Below, one piece after another: positions 17,484 to 25,068 of a stretch of DNA of 33,409 nt. Origin of the DNA: JADLEX01 sp964586775. Lineage in GTDB: Bacteria > Lernaellota > Lernaellaia > JACKCT01. Position numbers and translations under genes: made by a program. Every line of letters begins with the position of its first letter. Within the stretch, counting starts at the first letter, position 1. Under the pieces are notes generated by a model. The model saw nothing but the letters and a program-made list of their open reading frames with translations. It did no database searches and was not told the origin of the DNA. The DNA is taken from assembly GCA_964586775.1 (NCBI GenBank), contig CAZPJD010000004.1:1-33409 (forward strand), written 5' to 3'.

Positions 17484-19451
17484 CTAGTGCCCGCCGCCCC
17501 CGTTTCCGCCGAGGCCCAGCGCGCTCATGAGGGCGATGGCGATGCCCATGATGCTCTCGCCCGCGATCAGGCCTGACGCGACCGGAACCGTGTAGGTTTC
17601 GGCGAATTCCTTCTTCGCCCTGGCGAGCACCCACGCGATCACCGCGCCGATGAACATCGAAAGCGTGTTGAAGAACGGAATCACGAAGGCGAGGCCGAGG
17701 CCCATCGCGGACGGGATGAAGGGCCGCGCTTTGGCGGGCAGCAGTTTTTCGAGGATGGGGATCGCGATCCCGATGAGGCCGCCGATGGCGAGCGCCCAGC
17801 GCGCGGTGATGTGCAGACTGGTCAGGCCGTTGGCGAGCAGCTCGGCGACGCCCTTCCACACCTGCGCCGCGGGAGCGGGGAACTGGTCGGTGCCCAGCAC
17901 GCTCGCGGTCGGCACGAGGATGTAGAACGCCGGGACGATGACCGCCGCGCCCGCGAAGATGCCGAGGAACTGCGCGATGAACTGCTTGCGCGGGTTCGCG
18001 CCGAGCAGATAGCCCGACTTGAGGTCGGTGAGCAGGTCGGCGGACGAGCTCGCCGCGCCGGCGGTCACGCACGCCGTCATCAGGTTCGTCGTCATGTTGG
18101 CGGGAGCCAGCACGCCGTAGGTGAGCTGCGTGATCTTGCCCATCGCGCCGATGGGCGTGATGTCGGTCTCGCCGGTCGCGCGGCAGGCGACAACGGCGAG
18201 GAAGAAGCTCATGAACACCGAGATGAGTCCCATCCACCACGAGATGGAGAAGCTGATGATCTGGATGGCGACGACGCCGATCGTCGCGACCGCGACGCCC
18301 GCGACGAACCACGACCCCGGCACCTCGATCTCGTCCATCTTGGCGACACGCGGATCTTTTTGCTTGGCCGATCCCGGGCGGAGCATGCCGGTCATGCCCG
18401 AAAACGCGCGACCGATGGTGCGCCACTGGAAGGCGAAAGCCAGCAGGCCCGAGGTCACCATCAGCGCCGTGCCGCCCCACAGGCTCCACGACACGATCGG
18501 CCGGTAGCCGAGCTGCGTGATGACGCCCTGCTCGTACATCTTCGGGGCGAGGTAGAAGTAGTTGAGCACCGCGCCCGCGAGCATGCTCCATGCGACGCGG
18601 ATGCCGATGATCGCGCCGGCGGCCACCATGATGAGGCTCATCTCGATGCCGATGGTCCACTTCATCATCGGCGCGCCCTTCATCATGCCGGGGATCTCGA
18701 GCATGCCGGGGATCTTGAACTTCCACCACGTGAGCGGATTGTCGCGAAACCACGCGATGATGAGTCCGAGCCCGCCCGCCGCGAAGAGGCTGCGCGCCTT
18801 TTTCACCGCCGCCTCGCCCGACGCATACAGCGAGCGCAGCGTCTCGGCCGCGGCAAGACCGCTGGGGAATCGGAGTTGTTCGACGTTGACCATCTGCCGT
18901 TTCATCGGCACGGCCATCATGACGCCGAGGACGGCGAGGAAGAACGTCCAAAGCATGAGCGTCCAGAACGGCAGGTGCTCGCCGCGAATCAGCAGCAGCG
19001 CCGCGATGGCGCTGACCATCGTGCCGCCGGTGGAATACCCCGCGCTGCTGGCCGTGGATTGCATGCAGTTGTTTTCGAGGATCGTCAGATTGGACTTCAG
19101 CACGCCGATCTTTCGCAGACCCGCGCCGATGGAAAACGACAGGATGCACGCGGTGATCGCGACGCCGAGCCCCCAGCCGGTCTTGAGACCGACGTAGAGG
19201 TTCGACAGGCTCATCACACCGCCCAGCACCGCGCCCATGAGCACCGCGCGCAACGTGAGCTGCGGGATCTCGCCGTGGTAGTGGTTTTCGAACCACTCGA
19301 GCTCAATCTGCTCCGGCGTCTTGCCGGTGGGATCGATGCCCAGAAACTCCTTCTCCTCGGCGGGCGGCGTTTCGACCGGCTGCGCCTGCTTGAAGGCCAT
19401 CGTCATGGAGTCGGGTTTGCCGACGCCGCTCTGATCGTTCGGTTTCGCCAT
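17484..19451 (-). CDS. OPT-family oligopeptide/metal-chelate transporter
   Basis: A 655-residue integral membrane protein with a hydrophilic N-terminus of about 60 residues and then many hydrophobic helices. The family signature is seen after the first helix (SLSNLYVGLKTGWGLGVAI). NNCMQSTASSAGYSTGGTM and LRFPSGLAAAETL are the conserved OPT loops, and the C-terminal half has LTDLKSGYLLGANPRKQFIAQFLG. OPT proteins carry peptides or metal-siderophore chelates by proton coupling; the substrate here cannot be told. The ATG at 19451 is favoured because GGGGAG precedes it; an ATG at 19493 would add 14 residues without benefit. The C-terminus is glycine-rich. It stands alone, with no peptidase or siderophore genes adjacent. 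Confidence 0.9.
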   Translation of the reverse strand: MAKPNDQSGVGKPDSMTMAFKQAQPVETPPAEEKEFLGIDPTGKTPEQIELEWFENHYHGEIPQLTLRAVLMGAVLGGVMSLSNLYVGLKTGWGLGVAITACILSFSIGAGLRKIGVLKSNLTILENNCMQSTASSAGYSTGGTMVSAIAALLLIRGEHLPFWTLMLWTFFLAVLGVMMAVPMKRQMVNVEQLRFPSGLAAAETLRSLYASGEAAVKKARSLFAAGGLGLIIAWFRDNPLTWWKFKIPGMLEIPGMMKGAPMMKWTIGIEMSLIMVAAGAIIGIRVAWSMLAGAVLNYFYLAPKMYEQGVITQLGYRPIVSWSLWGGTALMVTSGLLAFAFQWRTIGRAFSGMTGMLRPGSAKQKDPRVAKMDEIEVPGSWFVAGVAVATIGVVAIQIISFSISWWMGLISVFMSFFLAVVACRATGETDITPIGAMGKITQLTYGVLAPANMTTNLMTACVTAGAASSSADLLTDLKSGYLLGANPRKQFIAQFLGIFAGAAVIVPAFYILVPTASVLGTDQFPAPAAQVWKGVAELLANGLTSLHITARWALAIGGLIGIAIPILEKLLPAKARPFIPSAMGLGLAFVIPFFNTLSMFIGAVIAWVLARAKKEFAETYTVPVASGLIAGESIMGIAIALMSALGLGGNGGGGH

Positions 19452-19653
19452 CGCGATTCTCCCCTTGATGTGCATCGAATTCTCGAAAGGCAAACGACGG
19501 CAACGACGCCGACCGCGCTTAGCGCGGCCGGCGAAGCCCGATCGTCATATCCAATGGAAAACCCACACGAATGCCTGCCGAATCCCGGCGAAGTGGGCAA
19601 ATCTTAGTGGAGATCGGCGTCCGGTTCAATCGGGAAAACGGCCTCGTGAGCAG

Positions 19654-19720
19654 CCCTCACCCCTTCCCCTATCCCGCCCGGCGGGCGAGGCGTGGCGAGC
19701 GAAGCGAGACGGGGTGAGGG
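19654..19720. repeat. Dispersed palindromic repeat, copy 1
   Basis: The ends are inverted (CCCTCACCCC at 19654-19663 and GGGGTGAGGG at 19711-19720). The right part (19694-19720) is a 27-base string that recurs without mismatch at 29191-29217. It lies in the 287-bp gap between ltaE and the OPT gene and could act as a transcription barrier. The rest of the gap (19452-19653) shows nothing clear. Confidence 0.8.
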
Positions 19721-19738
19721 ACGCCCGCAAGAAATCGA

Positions 19739-20845
19739 TCAGAAATCCTTCCGCTCCGGCGCGGCGGGCGCTTCGCCGCCCAGCACCTTGGCGAAGACGG
19801 CGATCGTGCGCTCGATCATCGGCGCGTCGACGTTCAGGTTCGTGACGAGGCGGATCGTCTCGTCGTTGATGGTGCCGGCGCACACGCCGTATTCGCCGAG
19901 CACGGTCGCGAGGTGCGGCGCCGTCCACGGCGCCGCGACCTTGAGGATGATGATGTTCGTCTCGACCTCCGCGGCGTTCAGCTCTACGCCCGGCAGTTTG
20001 GCGATCTCGCCCGCGAGGCGCTTGGCGTGCAGGTGATCGGCGGCGAGCAACGGCAGGTTGTGGTCGAGGGCGTAGTGCCCCGCCGCCGCCAGCACGCCCG
20101 CCTGACGCATCGCCCCGCCGAGCATCTTGCGTGCGCGCAGCGCCGCCTTGATGAGCGGCGCGGGGCCGCATAGCACCGATCCCGCCGGCGCACCGAGGCC
20201 CTTGGACAGGCACACGCTCACCGTGTCGCCGTACTTCGCCAGGTCGCGCACGGGCTCGCCGAGCGCCACCGCCGCGTTCCACAGCCGCGCGCCGTCCAGA
20301 TGCACCGCGATGCCGATCTCGCGCGTCCACTCGAAAAGCGCCTTCATCGACGCGACGGGGATGACGCGCCCGCCGTGGCGGTTGTGCGTGTTTTCGATGG
20401 TCACGAGCCGCGTGGGCGGCGTGTGCACATTGTCGGGACGCACCCGCCACTTGAGCAGCTCGGGCGAGAGCGCGCCGTGGTGGCCGCGCACGGGATGAAG
20501 CTGCACGCCGCTGATCGCCGCCGCGTGGCCCGATTCGTAGTTGAAGATGTGGCACGCCTCGTCGCACAGCACCTCGTCGCCGGGGCGCGTGTGGATCTTG
20601 ATGGCGGCGCTGTTGCTCATCGTGCCGGTGGGAAAGAACAGCGCGGCCTCTTTGCCGAGCATCGCGGCGACGCGCTCTTCGAGCGAGAGCACCGTGGGGT
20701 CGTCGCGGAAGACGTCGTCGCCGACAACGGCGCGGGCCATCGCCTCGCGCATCCCGGCGTCGGGCTGCGTCACCGTGTCGGAACGTAGATCGACGACCGG
20801 CTCGCGCTCGGCGTCCGGCGGTTCGATGTCGGGAATCGCGCTCAT
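19739..20845 (-). CDS. ltaE: Low-specificity L-threonine aldolase
   Basis: A PLP enzyme of fold type I, 368 residues, cleaving L-threonine or L-allo-threonine to glycine and acetaldehyde. Family blocks: DLRSDTVTQPDAGMREAM (19-36), GDDVFRDDPTV, LFFPTGTMSN (69-78), HLDGARLWNAAV with the PLP-ring Asp184, and SVCLSKGLGAPAGS with Schiff-base Lys215. Start ATG at 20845 is preceded by AAGGGAT; a longer frame to 20965 is rejected because it reads through the upstream gene. Last gene of the rsfS-tatD-lipoprotein-ltaE run, 22 bp after the lipoprotein gene. Confidence 0.93.
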   Translation of the reverse strand: MSAIPDIEPPDAEREPVVDLRSDTVTQPDAGMREAMARAVVGDDVFRDDPTVLSLEERVAAMLGKEAALFFPTGTMSNSAAIKIHTRPGDEVLCDEACHIFNYESGHAAAISGVQLHPVRGHHGALSPELLKWRVRPDNVHTPPTRLVTIENTHNRHGGRVIPVASMKALFEWTREIGIAVHLDGARLWNAAVALGEPVRDLAKYGDTVSVCLSKGLGAPAGSVLCGPAPLIKAALRARKMLGGAMRQAGVLAAAGHYALDHNLPLLAADHLHAKRLAGEIAKLPGVELNAAEVETNIIILKVAAPWTAPHLATVLGEYGVCAGTINDETIRLVTNLNVDAPMIERTIAVFAKVLGGEAPAAPERKDF

Positions 20846-20867
20846 GATGATCCCTTTCGCCGCGCGC

Positions 20868-21479
20868 TCAGGGCGCGGGCTCGGAAGCGGCGGCGAGCCG
20901 CCGGTCGATTTTTTTCGCGTAGTCGCGGCACAGCTCGAACATCGCGTGGTGCAGCGCGCGGCCAAACGGCGGGTTGTCAGGCACGACGCCGACGAGCCCG
21001 ATGCGCGCGCCGTCGCGGTCCCACGTCTCCACGGGACGCACCCCCGCGCCGCCCGATCCTTCGGCCAGCAGCCCCCACTCCTTGCCGTCGCCCGCTCGAC
21101 GCAGCGTCACGTCCATGCTGAAGGTCACGTGACCCTTGTCCCAATCGCCGCGGATATTGGCGACACTCACGACCGCGTCGAAGCCCGGCGCGTCGGCCCC
21201 CTCGACGAGGACGACTTCGCGCGCCACGAGCCGCGTGGCCGTGGCAAGGCCGCGCACGATTGCGTCGGTCAGGCGCTTGTTGAGCGTCGTGTCGTCCGTG
21301 CGCCAGTTCGCCGTCAACACCTGCGGACGCACCAGGGCCACGCGCAGCGGCCACGGGTTCGGGCGATCGGATTCCGCCGCAACCGTGAACGCGTTCTCGA
21401 CGTGGATCAGCTCGGCGCACGCGGCGAACAGCAACGCCGCGCAGGTCGCCATGATCGTCAGGCCAACCGAGCGACGCAT
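20868..21479 (-). CDS. Lipoprotein of unknown function (203 aa)
   Basis: The N-terminus is a lipoprotein signal peptide (LLFAAC, Cys21), so the mature protein is membrane-anchored on the outside. The body is mixed alpha/beta with no family I recognise. It contains a helix then strand pattern (LTDAIVRGLATATRLVAREVVLV) followed by alternating strands (DAVVSVANIRGDW, HVTFSMDVTLRRA), loosely like small outer-membrane assembly lipoproteins, but this is not firm. It lies 7 bp after tatD and 22 bp before ltaE and is surely co-transcribed with them. Confidence 0.75.
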   Translation of the reverse strand: MRRSVGLTIMATCAALLFAACAELIHVENAFTVAAESDRPNPWPLRVALVRPQVLTANWRTDDTTLNKRLTDAIVRGLATATRLVAREVVLVEGADAPGFDAVVSVANIRGDWDKGHVTFSMDVTLRRAGDGKEWGLLAEGSGGAGVRPVETWDRDGARIGLVGVVPDNPPFGRALHHAMFELCRDYAKKIDRRLAAASEPAP

Positions 21480-21486
21480 GACGCGC

Positions 21487-22281
21487 TCACGCCAACCGGG
21501 GAAAAACGCGCCGCGCGGTGGCGAGCGCCGATGCCGCGACCTCGTCCACTCGGGCGCCCAGCACGCGGGCGAAGGTCTCGGCCACGCGCACCACGTGGGC
21601 GGGCTCGCAGCGTTTGCCCCGGTCGGGCTTGGGCGCCATGTAGGGCGCGTCGGTTTCGGTCATCACGCGGCCGAGGCCCGCGAGGCGGATCACCTCGTGC
21701 GAGGGCATCTCGGGCTTGAAGGTGACGTTGCCGGTGAAGCTGAGCGCGAAGCCCATCTCCATCACGCGCGCCGCCATCGCCGCGTCGCCCGCGAAGCAGT
21801 GGAAGACGCCGCGATACGGCCCGTCGGCTTCGCTCTCGAGGATCGCGAGGGTGTCGTCGTCGGCTTCGCGCGAGTGGATCACGATCGGCAGATCGTGCTT
21901 GCGCGCGAGGCGGATCTGCTCGGCGAAGACGCGGCGCTGCACGTCGCGCGGGCTGAAATCGTAGTGGTAATCGAGGCCGATCTCGCCCCACGCCACCGCG
22001 CGCGGCGACTCGGCATGACGCTCGAAGCGCGCCATCACCCCGGGCGTCGCCGATTTCGCGTCGTGCGGATGCAGTCCCATCGCCATGAATACGCCCGGCC
22101 TTCGCGCGGCCAGCGCGGCCACCGTGTCCGCGTCGTCCGCGTTCGTCGCCACGCAGATCATGCGCGTCACGCCGGTGGCGACCGCGCGGTCGATCACCGC
22201 GTCGCGATCGGCGTTGAATTTTTCCGATTCGAGATGGCAGTGCGTGTCGATGAACTCGATATCGCGGGCGGCGAATTCCAT
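21487..22281 (-). CDS. tatD: TatD-family metal-dependent DNase
   Basis: A TIM-barrel metallohydrolase of 264 residues, family of 3'-5' DNases. Metal ligands are visible: DTHCHL (H14, H16), GEIGLDYHY (E100), IVIHSRE (H136), VFHCFAG (H161) and TETDAPY (D211). The ATG at 22281 lies 4 bp after the rsfS stop; a longer frame to 22416 overlaps rsfS and has Pro-rich low-quality sequence, so it was not chosen. Length is typical. Confidence 0.95.
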   Translation of the reverse strand: MEFAARDIEFIDTHCHLESEKFNADRDAVIDRAVATGVTRMICVATNADDADTVAALAARRPGVFMAMGLHPHDAKSATPGVMARFERHAESPRAVAWGEIGLDYHYDFSPRDVQRRVFAEQIRLARKHDLPIVIHSREADDDTLAILESEADGPYRGVFHCFAGDAAMAARVMEMGFALSFTGNVTFKPEMPSHEVIRLAGLGRVMTETDAPYMAPKPDRGKRCEPAHVVRVAETFARVLGARVDEVAASALATARRVFPRLA

Positions 22282-22285
22282 GGGA

Positions 22286-22702
22286 TCATTCGGCGGCGTC
22301 GGCGGCGGCGGCCTCATCAGCCTTGCCCGGGCTCTTGCGGCGCTTGCGCGGCCAGACGATGTGCACGCCGTCGGCGCTGGACGACGCGCGCCCGCGCGGG
22401 GCATCGGCCCACACACCTTCGAGGTCGTAGTACGCGCGCACGGGTTCGTAGAAGATGTGCATCACCACGTCGCCGTAGTCGATGACCACCCACTGGCCGT
22501 CGCGCTCGCCCTCGCGCCCGAGGGGGTAGAGCTTTTCCTTTTTCATGCGCTCGATCACGTAATCGGCCACCGTCGCGGCCTGGCGCGTGCTGGTGCCGTG
22601 GCAGACGATGATCGCGTCGGTGTACGAGCACAGCCCGCCGACGTCGAGGATGACGACGTCGTACGCGAGCTTGGCCAGCGCGTGCGTCACGACGGACTCC
22701 AC
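22286..22702 (-). CDS. rsfS: Ribosomal silencing factor RsfS (YbeB/Iojap)
   Basis: Binds ribosomal protein L14 and blocks subunit joining during starvation. Family core: DVVILDVGGLCSYTDAIIVC, GTSTRQAATVADYVI, LGREGERDGQWVVIDYGDVVMHIF and YYDLEGVWADAP. Start is GTG at 22702. The protein is longer than usual (138 against about 105-120) because of a C-terminal Lys/Arg then Ala/Glu-rich tail from about residue 105, probably disordered. First gene of the rsfS-tatD-lipoprotein-ltaE unit. Confidence 0.95.
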   Translation of the reverse strand: MESVVTHALAKLAYDVVILDVGGLCSYTDAIIVCHGTSTRQAATVADYVIERMKKEKLYPLGREGERDGQWVVIDYGDVVMHIFYEPVRAYYDLEGVWADAPRGRASSSADGVHIVWPRKRRKSPGKADEAAAADAAE

Positions 22703-22759
22703 GCGCGCTTTGGTCGATTTGGGCAGTGCCAGGGCGGGCCTCCACGGGGTTTGGCGCGA

Positions 22760-22788
22760 ACTTGTCAGATCGGGCGCGGGGGTGTCAA
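22760..22788 (-). promoter_or_regulatory. Candidate promoter upstream of rsfS
   Basis: Perfect minus-strand -35 TTGACA (22783-22788). With a 17-bp spacer the -10 would be ACAAGT, with 16 bp GACAAG; both are weak. It lies 58 bp upstream of the GTG start. Confidence 0.35.
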
Positions 22789-22892
22789 CCGAGGGAGACG
22801 GGGGTGGGCGATAGGCACAAAGGGATGAGCAGGTTCGAGCAACCGCGCGCCCCGCAAACGAATCCGGATCGGCCGGAAAGGGTCAAATTTTG

Positions 22893-23438
22893 TCAATGTT
22901 TCTCCATCTTCTCGAAGTTTGTCTTGATCGTCTCCACGTCGACATGCTTGGCCTCCGCCTTCCCCTCCGCCTTCCCTCGCTCGAATATTCGCTTCATTTC
23001 GTCGCGGTCGACCTCCTGTCCTTCAGCGCGCCGCTCGAAATAGTAGATGCCGACGCGACCCATCCCAAATGTGAACGCCCAGACCAGCGGTATCGTAAAT
23101 AGACCTCCAGCAAAAGGAATGACCGTTTTGTAGAGGGCGATGACGCTGTGCTGGGCGATCAAGCCCATACCAATGACTCCAGCGATCTCCAAGACGATCT
23201 CCTTGGCTCGCTCGGCGCTGATCTCGAAGCCGTAGAGCTTCCCGATACCCAAGAACATCACCGCCTGAATTGGAGTCAAGACGAAGATATCCGCGAACGG
23301 AATCGGTTGCAGCGCGATGATTCCGCAGGCAATGCCTGTCGCGTGGATGATTGCACGGGACTTCTCTTCCCGGCTTAAGGACTGGTCTGATAAAATCTTA
23401 TTTACTGCCCCGAACAAAGTCGCTTTCTCCCTACTCAT
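22893..23438 (-). CDS. DUF697-like multi-helix membrane protein
   Basis: A 181-residue protein. Blocks HATGIACGIIALQPIPFAD and IFVLTPIQAVMFLGIGKLYG then KTVIPFAGGLFTIP match the pattern of DUF697/YcjF-type hydrophobic proteins, which are often linked to GTPases or stress membranes; no GTPase is present here. Hydrophobic stretches at about 33-70 and 90-140 are followed by a strongly charged C-terminal helix (about 145-181, Lys/Glu-rich). ATG at 23438 has GGAGG upstream. Base composition is lower in GC than the flanking genes. It lies 47 bp downstream of the 73-residue glycine-rich gene and is probably co-expressed with it. Confidence 0.7.
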   Translation of the reverse strand: MSREKATLFGAVNKILSDQSLSREEKSRAIIHATGIACGIIALQPIPFADIFVLTPIQAVMFLGIGKLYGFEISAERAKEIVLEIAGVIGMGLIAQHSVIALYKTVIPFAGGLFTIPLVWAFTFGMGRVGIYYFERRAEGQEVDRDEMKRIFERGKAEGKAEAKHVDVETIKTNFEKMEKH

Positions 23439-23485
23439 GCCCCGCCTCCGACTGCCAAATGACGTATCTGCTAACTGTCGGACGG

Positions 23486-23707
23486 TCAGCTGGTGACCTT
23501 CTTCACGACAATCTTCACGAGTTTTGTTGCCCCGTATCCCGCGAGACCCAGCGTCGCCCCAGCGGCGATGAATGGGCCCAGCGTCACGGACAAGCCCCCA
23601 AGGGCTCCGGACCCAAGGCCTCCAATAACCGCGTAGAGAAGTGCGCCGCCACCGGCCCCAGCAGCTGTTGCTACGCTCGCGTCGGTTACCGTTTGGAGTC
23701 GAGACAT
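23486..23707 (-). CDS. Glycine-rich small membrane protein (73 aa)
   Basis: Start ATG at 23707 with AGAGGA five bases before. After a short polar start the protein is a run of Gly/Ala/Leu helices (about 16-60) with glycine-zipper spacing (GAGGGALLYAVIGGLGSGALGG is the pattern, residues 17-38, shown in part), ending in a basic tail (KLVKIVVKK). No family is recognised; the shape is like pore-forming peptides, holins or small membrane partners. It precedes the DUF697-like gene in the same orientation. Confidence 0.6.
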   Translation of the reverse strand: MSRLQTVTDASVATAAGAGGGALLYAVIGGLGSGALGGLSVTLGPFIAAGATLGLAGYGATKLVKIVVKKVTS

Positions 23708-23899
23708 TCGATTCCTCTAGAAAGAGTGCACCAGATCTTTGCTTCGCCTTCCTTGGCGTTGCTTCCCGTCTGCCTGGTCTCATTGCCGCATGCTTCGCAG
23801 TCCCTCTGAGTCGCTACGAATGCCAGCGCCCAAAATCGAACACGCCACGACGGATTTCGGATTCCAGAATCCCCTTTTCGTGGCGCTCGCGCAACCCGG

Positions 23900-24370
23900 T
23901 CACGCGGCGTGCGTCTCGTCCGGTCGCTCCGGCGTCGGCGGCGACGTGAGGGGTTGCTCGAACAAACTCCGCATGCGAACGCCGAGCGCGTCGAGGATGC
24001 GGCTCGCGCGCGCCACCGTGATGTTGTGGTATTCGTTGCGCTCGTCGCGGGAGACCTGCGACTCGTGCACGCCGAGCCGCGACGCGAGCTCGCGCTGCGT
24101 GAGCCCCCGGGCGATGCGCAGGGCCACGAGCGCATGCCCGAGCCCGTGCAGATTCGTCGTCTCGTCGATGTCGCCGCGCTTCAGGCGCTCGTAGCTCTCG
24201 ACCTCTTCTGCGAGCTGCTCGTGAAACGACCGAAGCGGATCGATCGCCCGCTTCACCTCGTCGGGATCGAGTCCCATGGCTTCGAGGTGCGCTTTGTGGT
24301 CATTCAGGCGCGCACGCTCGTCGAGTAGCCGCCGCGCGGCCTCCTGATACTCGCTTTCGTTGCGGATCAT
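23900..24370 (-). CDS. XRE-family helix-turn-helix protein, likely antitoxin/autoregulator
   Basis: A 156-residue protein with a helical N-terminal region (about 1-65, Glu/Arg-rich, with a DPLRSFHEQL motif) and a classical HTH (about 78-132; LRIARGLTQRELASRLGVHESQVSRDE). The N-terminal part plus HTH resembles antitoxin-type XRE regulators that bind their partner with one half and DNA with the other. It overlaps the stop of the upstream nucleotidyltransferase-like gene by 4 bp (ATGA). The 192 bases on its 3' side (23708-23899) hold only a short inverted GGATTC/GAATCC motif near 23859-23872. Confidence 0.85.
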   Translation of the reverse strand: MIRNESEYQEAARRLLDERARLNDHKAHLEAMGLDPDEVKRAIDPLRSFHEQLAEEVESYERLKRGDIDETTNLHGLGHALVALRIARGLTQRELASRLGVHESQVSRDERNEYHNITVARASRILDALGVRMRSLFEQPLTSPPTPERPDETHAA

Positions 24371-24921
24371 GGCAGGTCTCCCTTCAGGATCTTCACGATC
24401 CCTCGCGGTCGCCCGTCGCGACGCGAGAGGCGAAATGCGGACGGAAATTCAAGTTCGTTTCCAAATGCGTCCCGGATGCCCGATAGTTGGCCATAATGCG
24501 GGTAAAGTTCGACCCGATACCGATGCCACATGGGAAGCTGCTTCTTCGGGTAGCCTCGAAAAGGACGGCGGGACGCGGGGTCCCACGTCCACACTTTGTG
24601 GGGATCGAGCAGGTTTAGTGCGGTTTGCAGCCGACCGCTCGCCAGTTCCCGCAGGTCGCACACGAAGTAACCATCGATGTCGTTCGGGTGCTCCTTGTCT
24701 TCGACGAACGAACCGTCGACGAAGATCTCGGAGATTCCGATCCGCCAAAGCTGCCGAATCAGCACCTCGAGATTGTCCACGAGGTGGCCACGCCATGCCC
24801 GATCCCAGTTCGGATACCCCTCGTCCGAGCCCAGAACGAGGAGTGACGCGCGTAACTCGCCGAGCGTCATTTCGTAATCGCCCGCCGGGAGGCACCCGTT
24901 CGCGTCGAAGTCAGGCAACAT
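24367..24921 (-). CDS. Nucleotidyltransferase-fold protein (DUF6932-like), toxin candidate
   Basis: A 184-residue protein. The N-terminus (MLPDFDANGCLPAGDYE) and the core IFVDGSFVEDK...NDIDGYF look like the DUF6932 group within the polymerase-beta-type nucleotidyltransferase fold. The core gives Gly70-Ser71, then Asp81-x-Asp83, the usual metal-binding arrangement. It has no relation to neighbouring housekeeping genes. Immediately followed, with a 4-bp overlap, by an XRE regulator, the layout seen for nucleotidyltransferase toxins, but with the putative toxin first. Toxicity is inferred only. Confidence 0.7.
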   Translation of the reverse strand: MLPDFDANGCLPAGDYEMTLGELRASLLVLGSDEGYPNWDRAWRGHLVDNLEVLIRQLWRIGISEIFVDGSFVEDKEHPNDIDGYFVCDLRELASGRLQTALNLLDPHKVWTWDPASRRPFRGYPKKQLPMWHRYRVELYPHYGQLSGIRDAFGNELEFPSAFRLSRRDGRPRGIVKILKGDLP

Positions 24922-24989
24922 CGCGTTCCATGCTCCGTATCGATCCCTGTTCGCTCGGTCGCACGTCTCGAAGATCGACCGCTCGACGA

Positions 24990-25035
24990 CAAATTAGCTA
25001 TGTTTGACTTTTATATCAAGCACTACTGATGTGTC
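24990..25035 (-). promoter_or_regulatory. AT-rich region upstream of the toxin-antitoxin-like pair
   Basis: In GC-rich surroundings this 46-bp patch is mostly A/T. On the minus strand it holds TTGATATAAAAGTCAAACATAG and TAGCTAAT-like hexamers (first 20 bases considered), suitable for a promoter or XRE operator. No single -35/-10 pair stands out. Confidence 0.3.
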
Positions 25036-25068
25036 ATACTCCGCCACCGTCGCCTGATCGTCGGTCCC

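Noticed and set aside
17811..19607. Plus-strand open frame opposite the OPT transporter
   Set aside because: Low-complexity His/Arg/Asp composition and no domain; it is the antisense of a recognised membrane protein gene.
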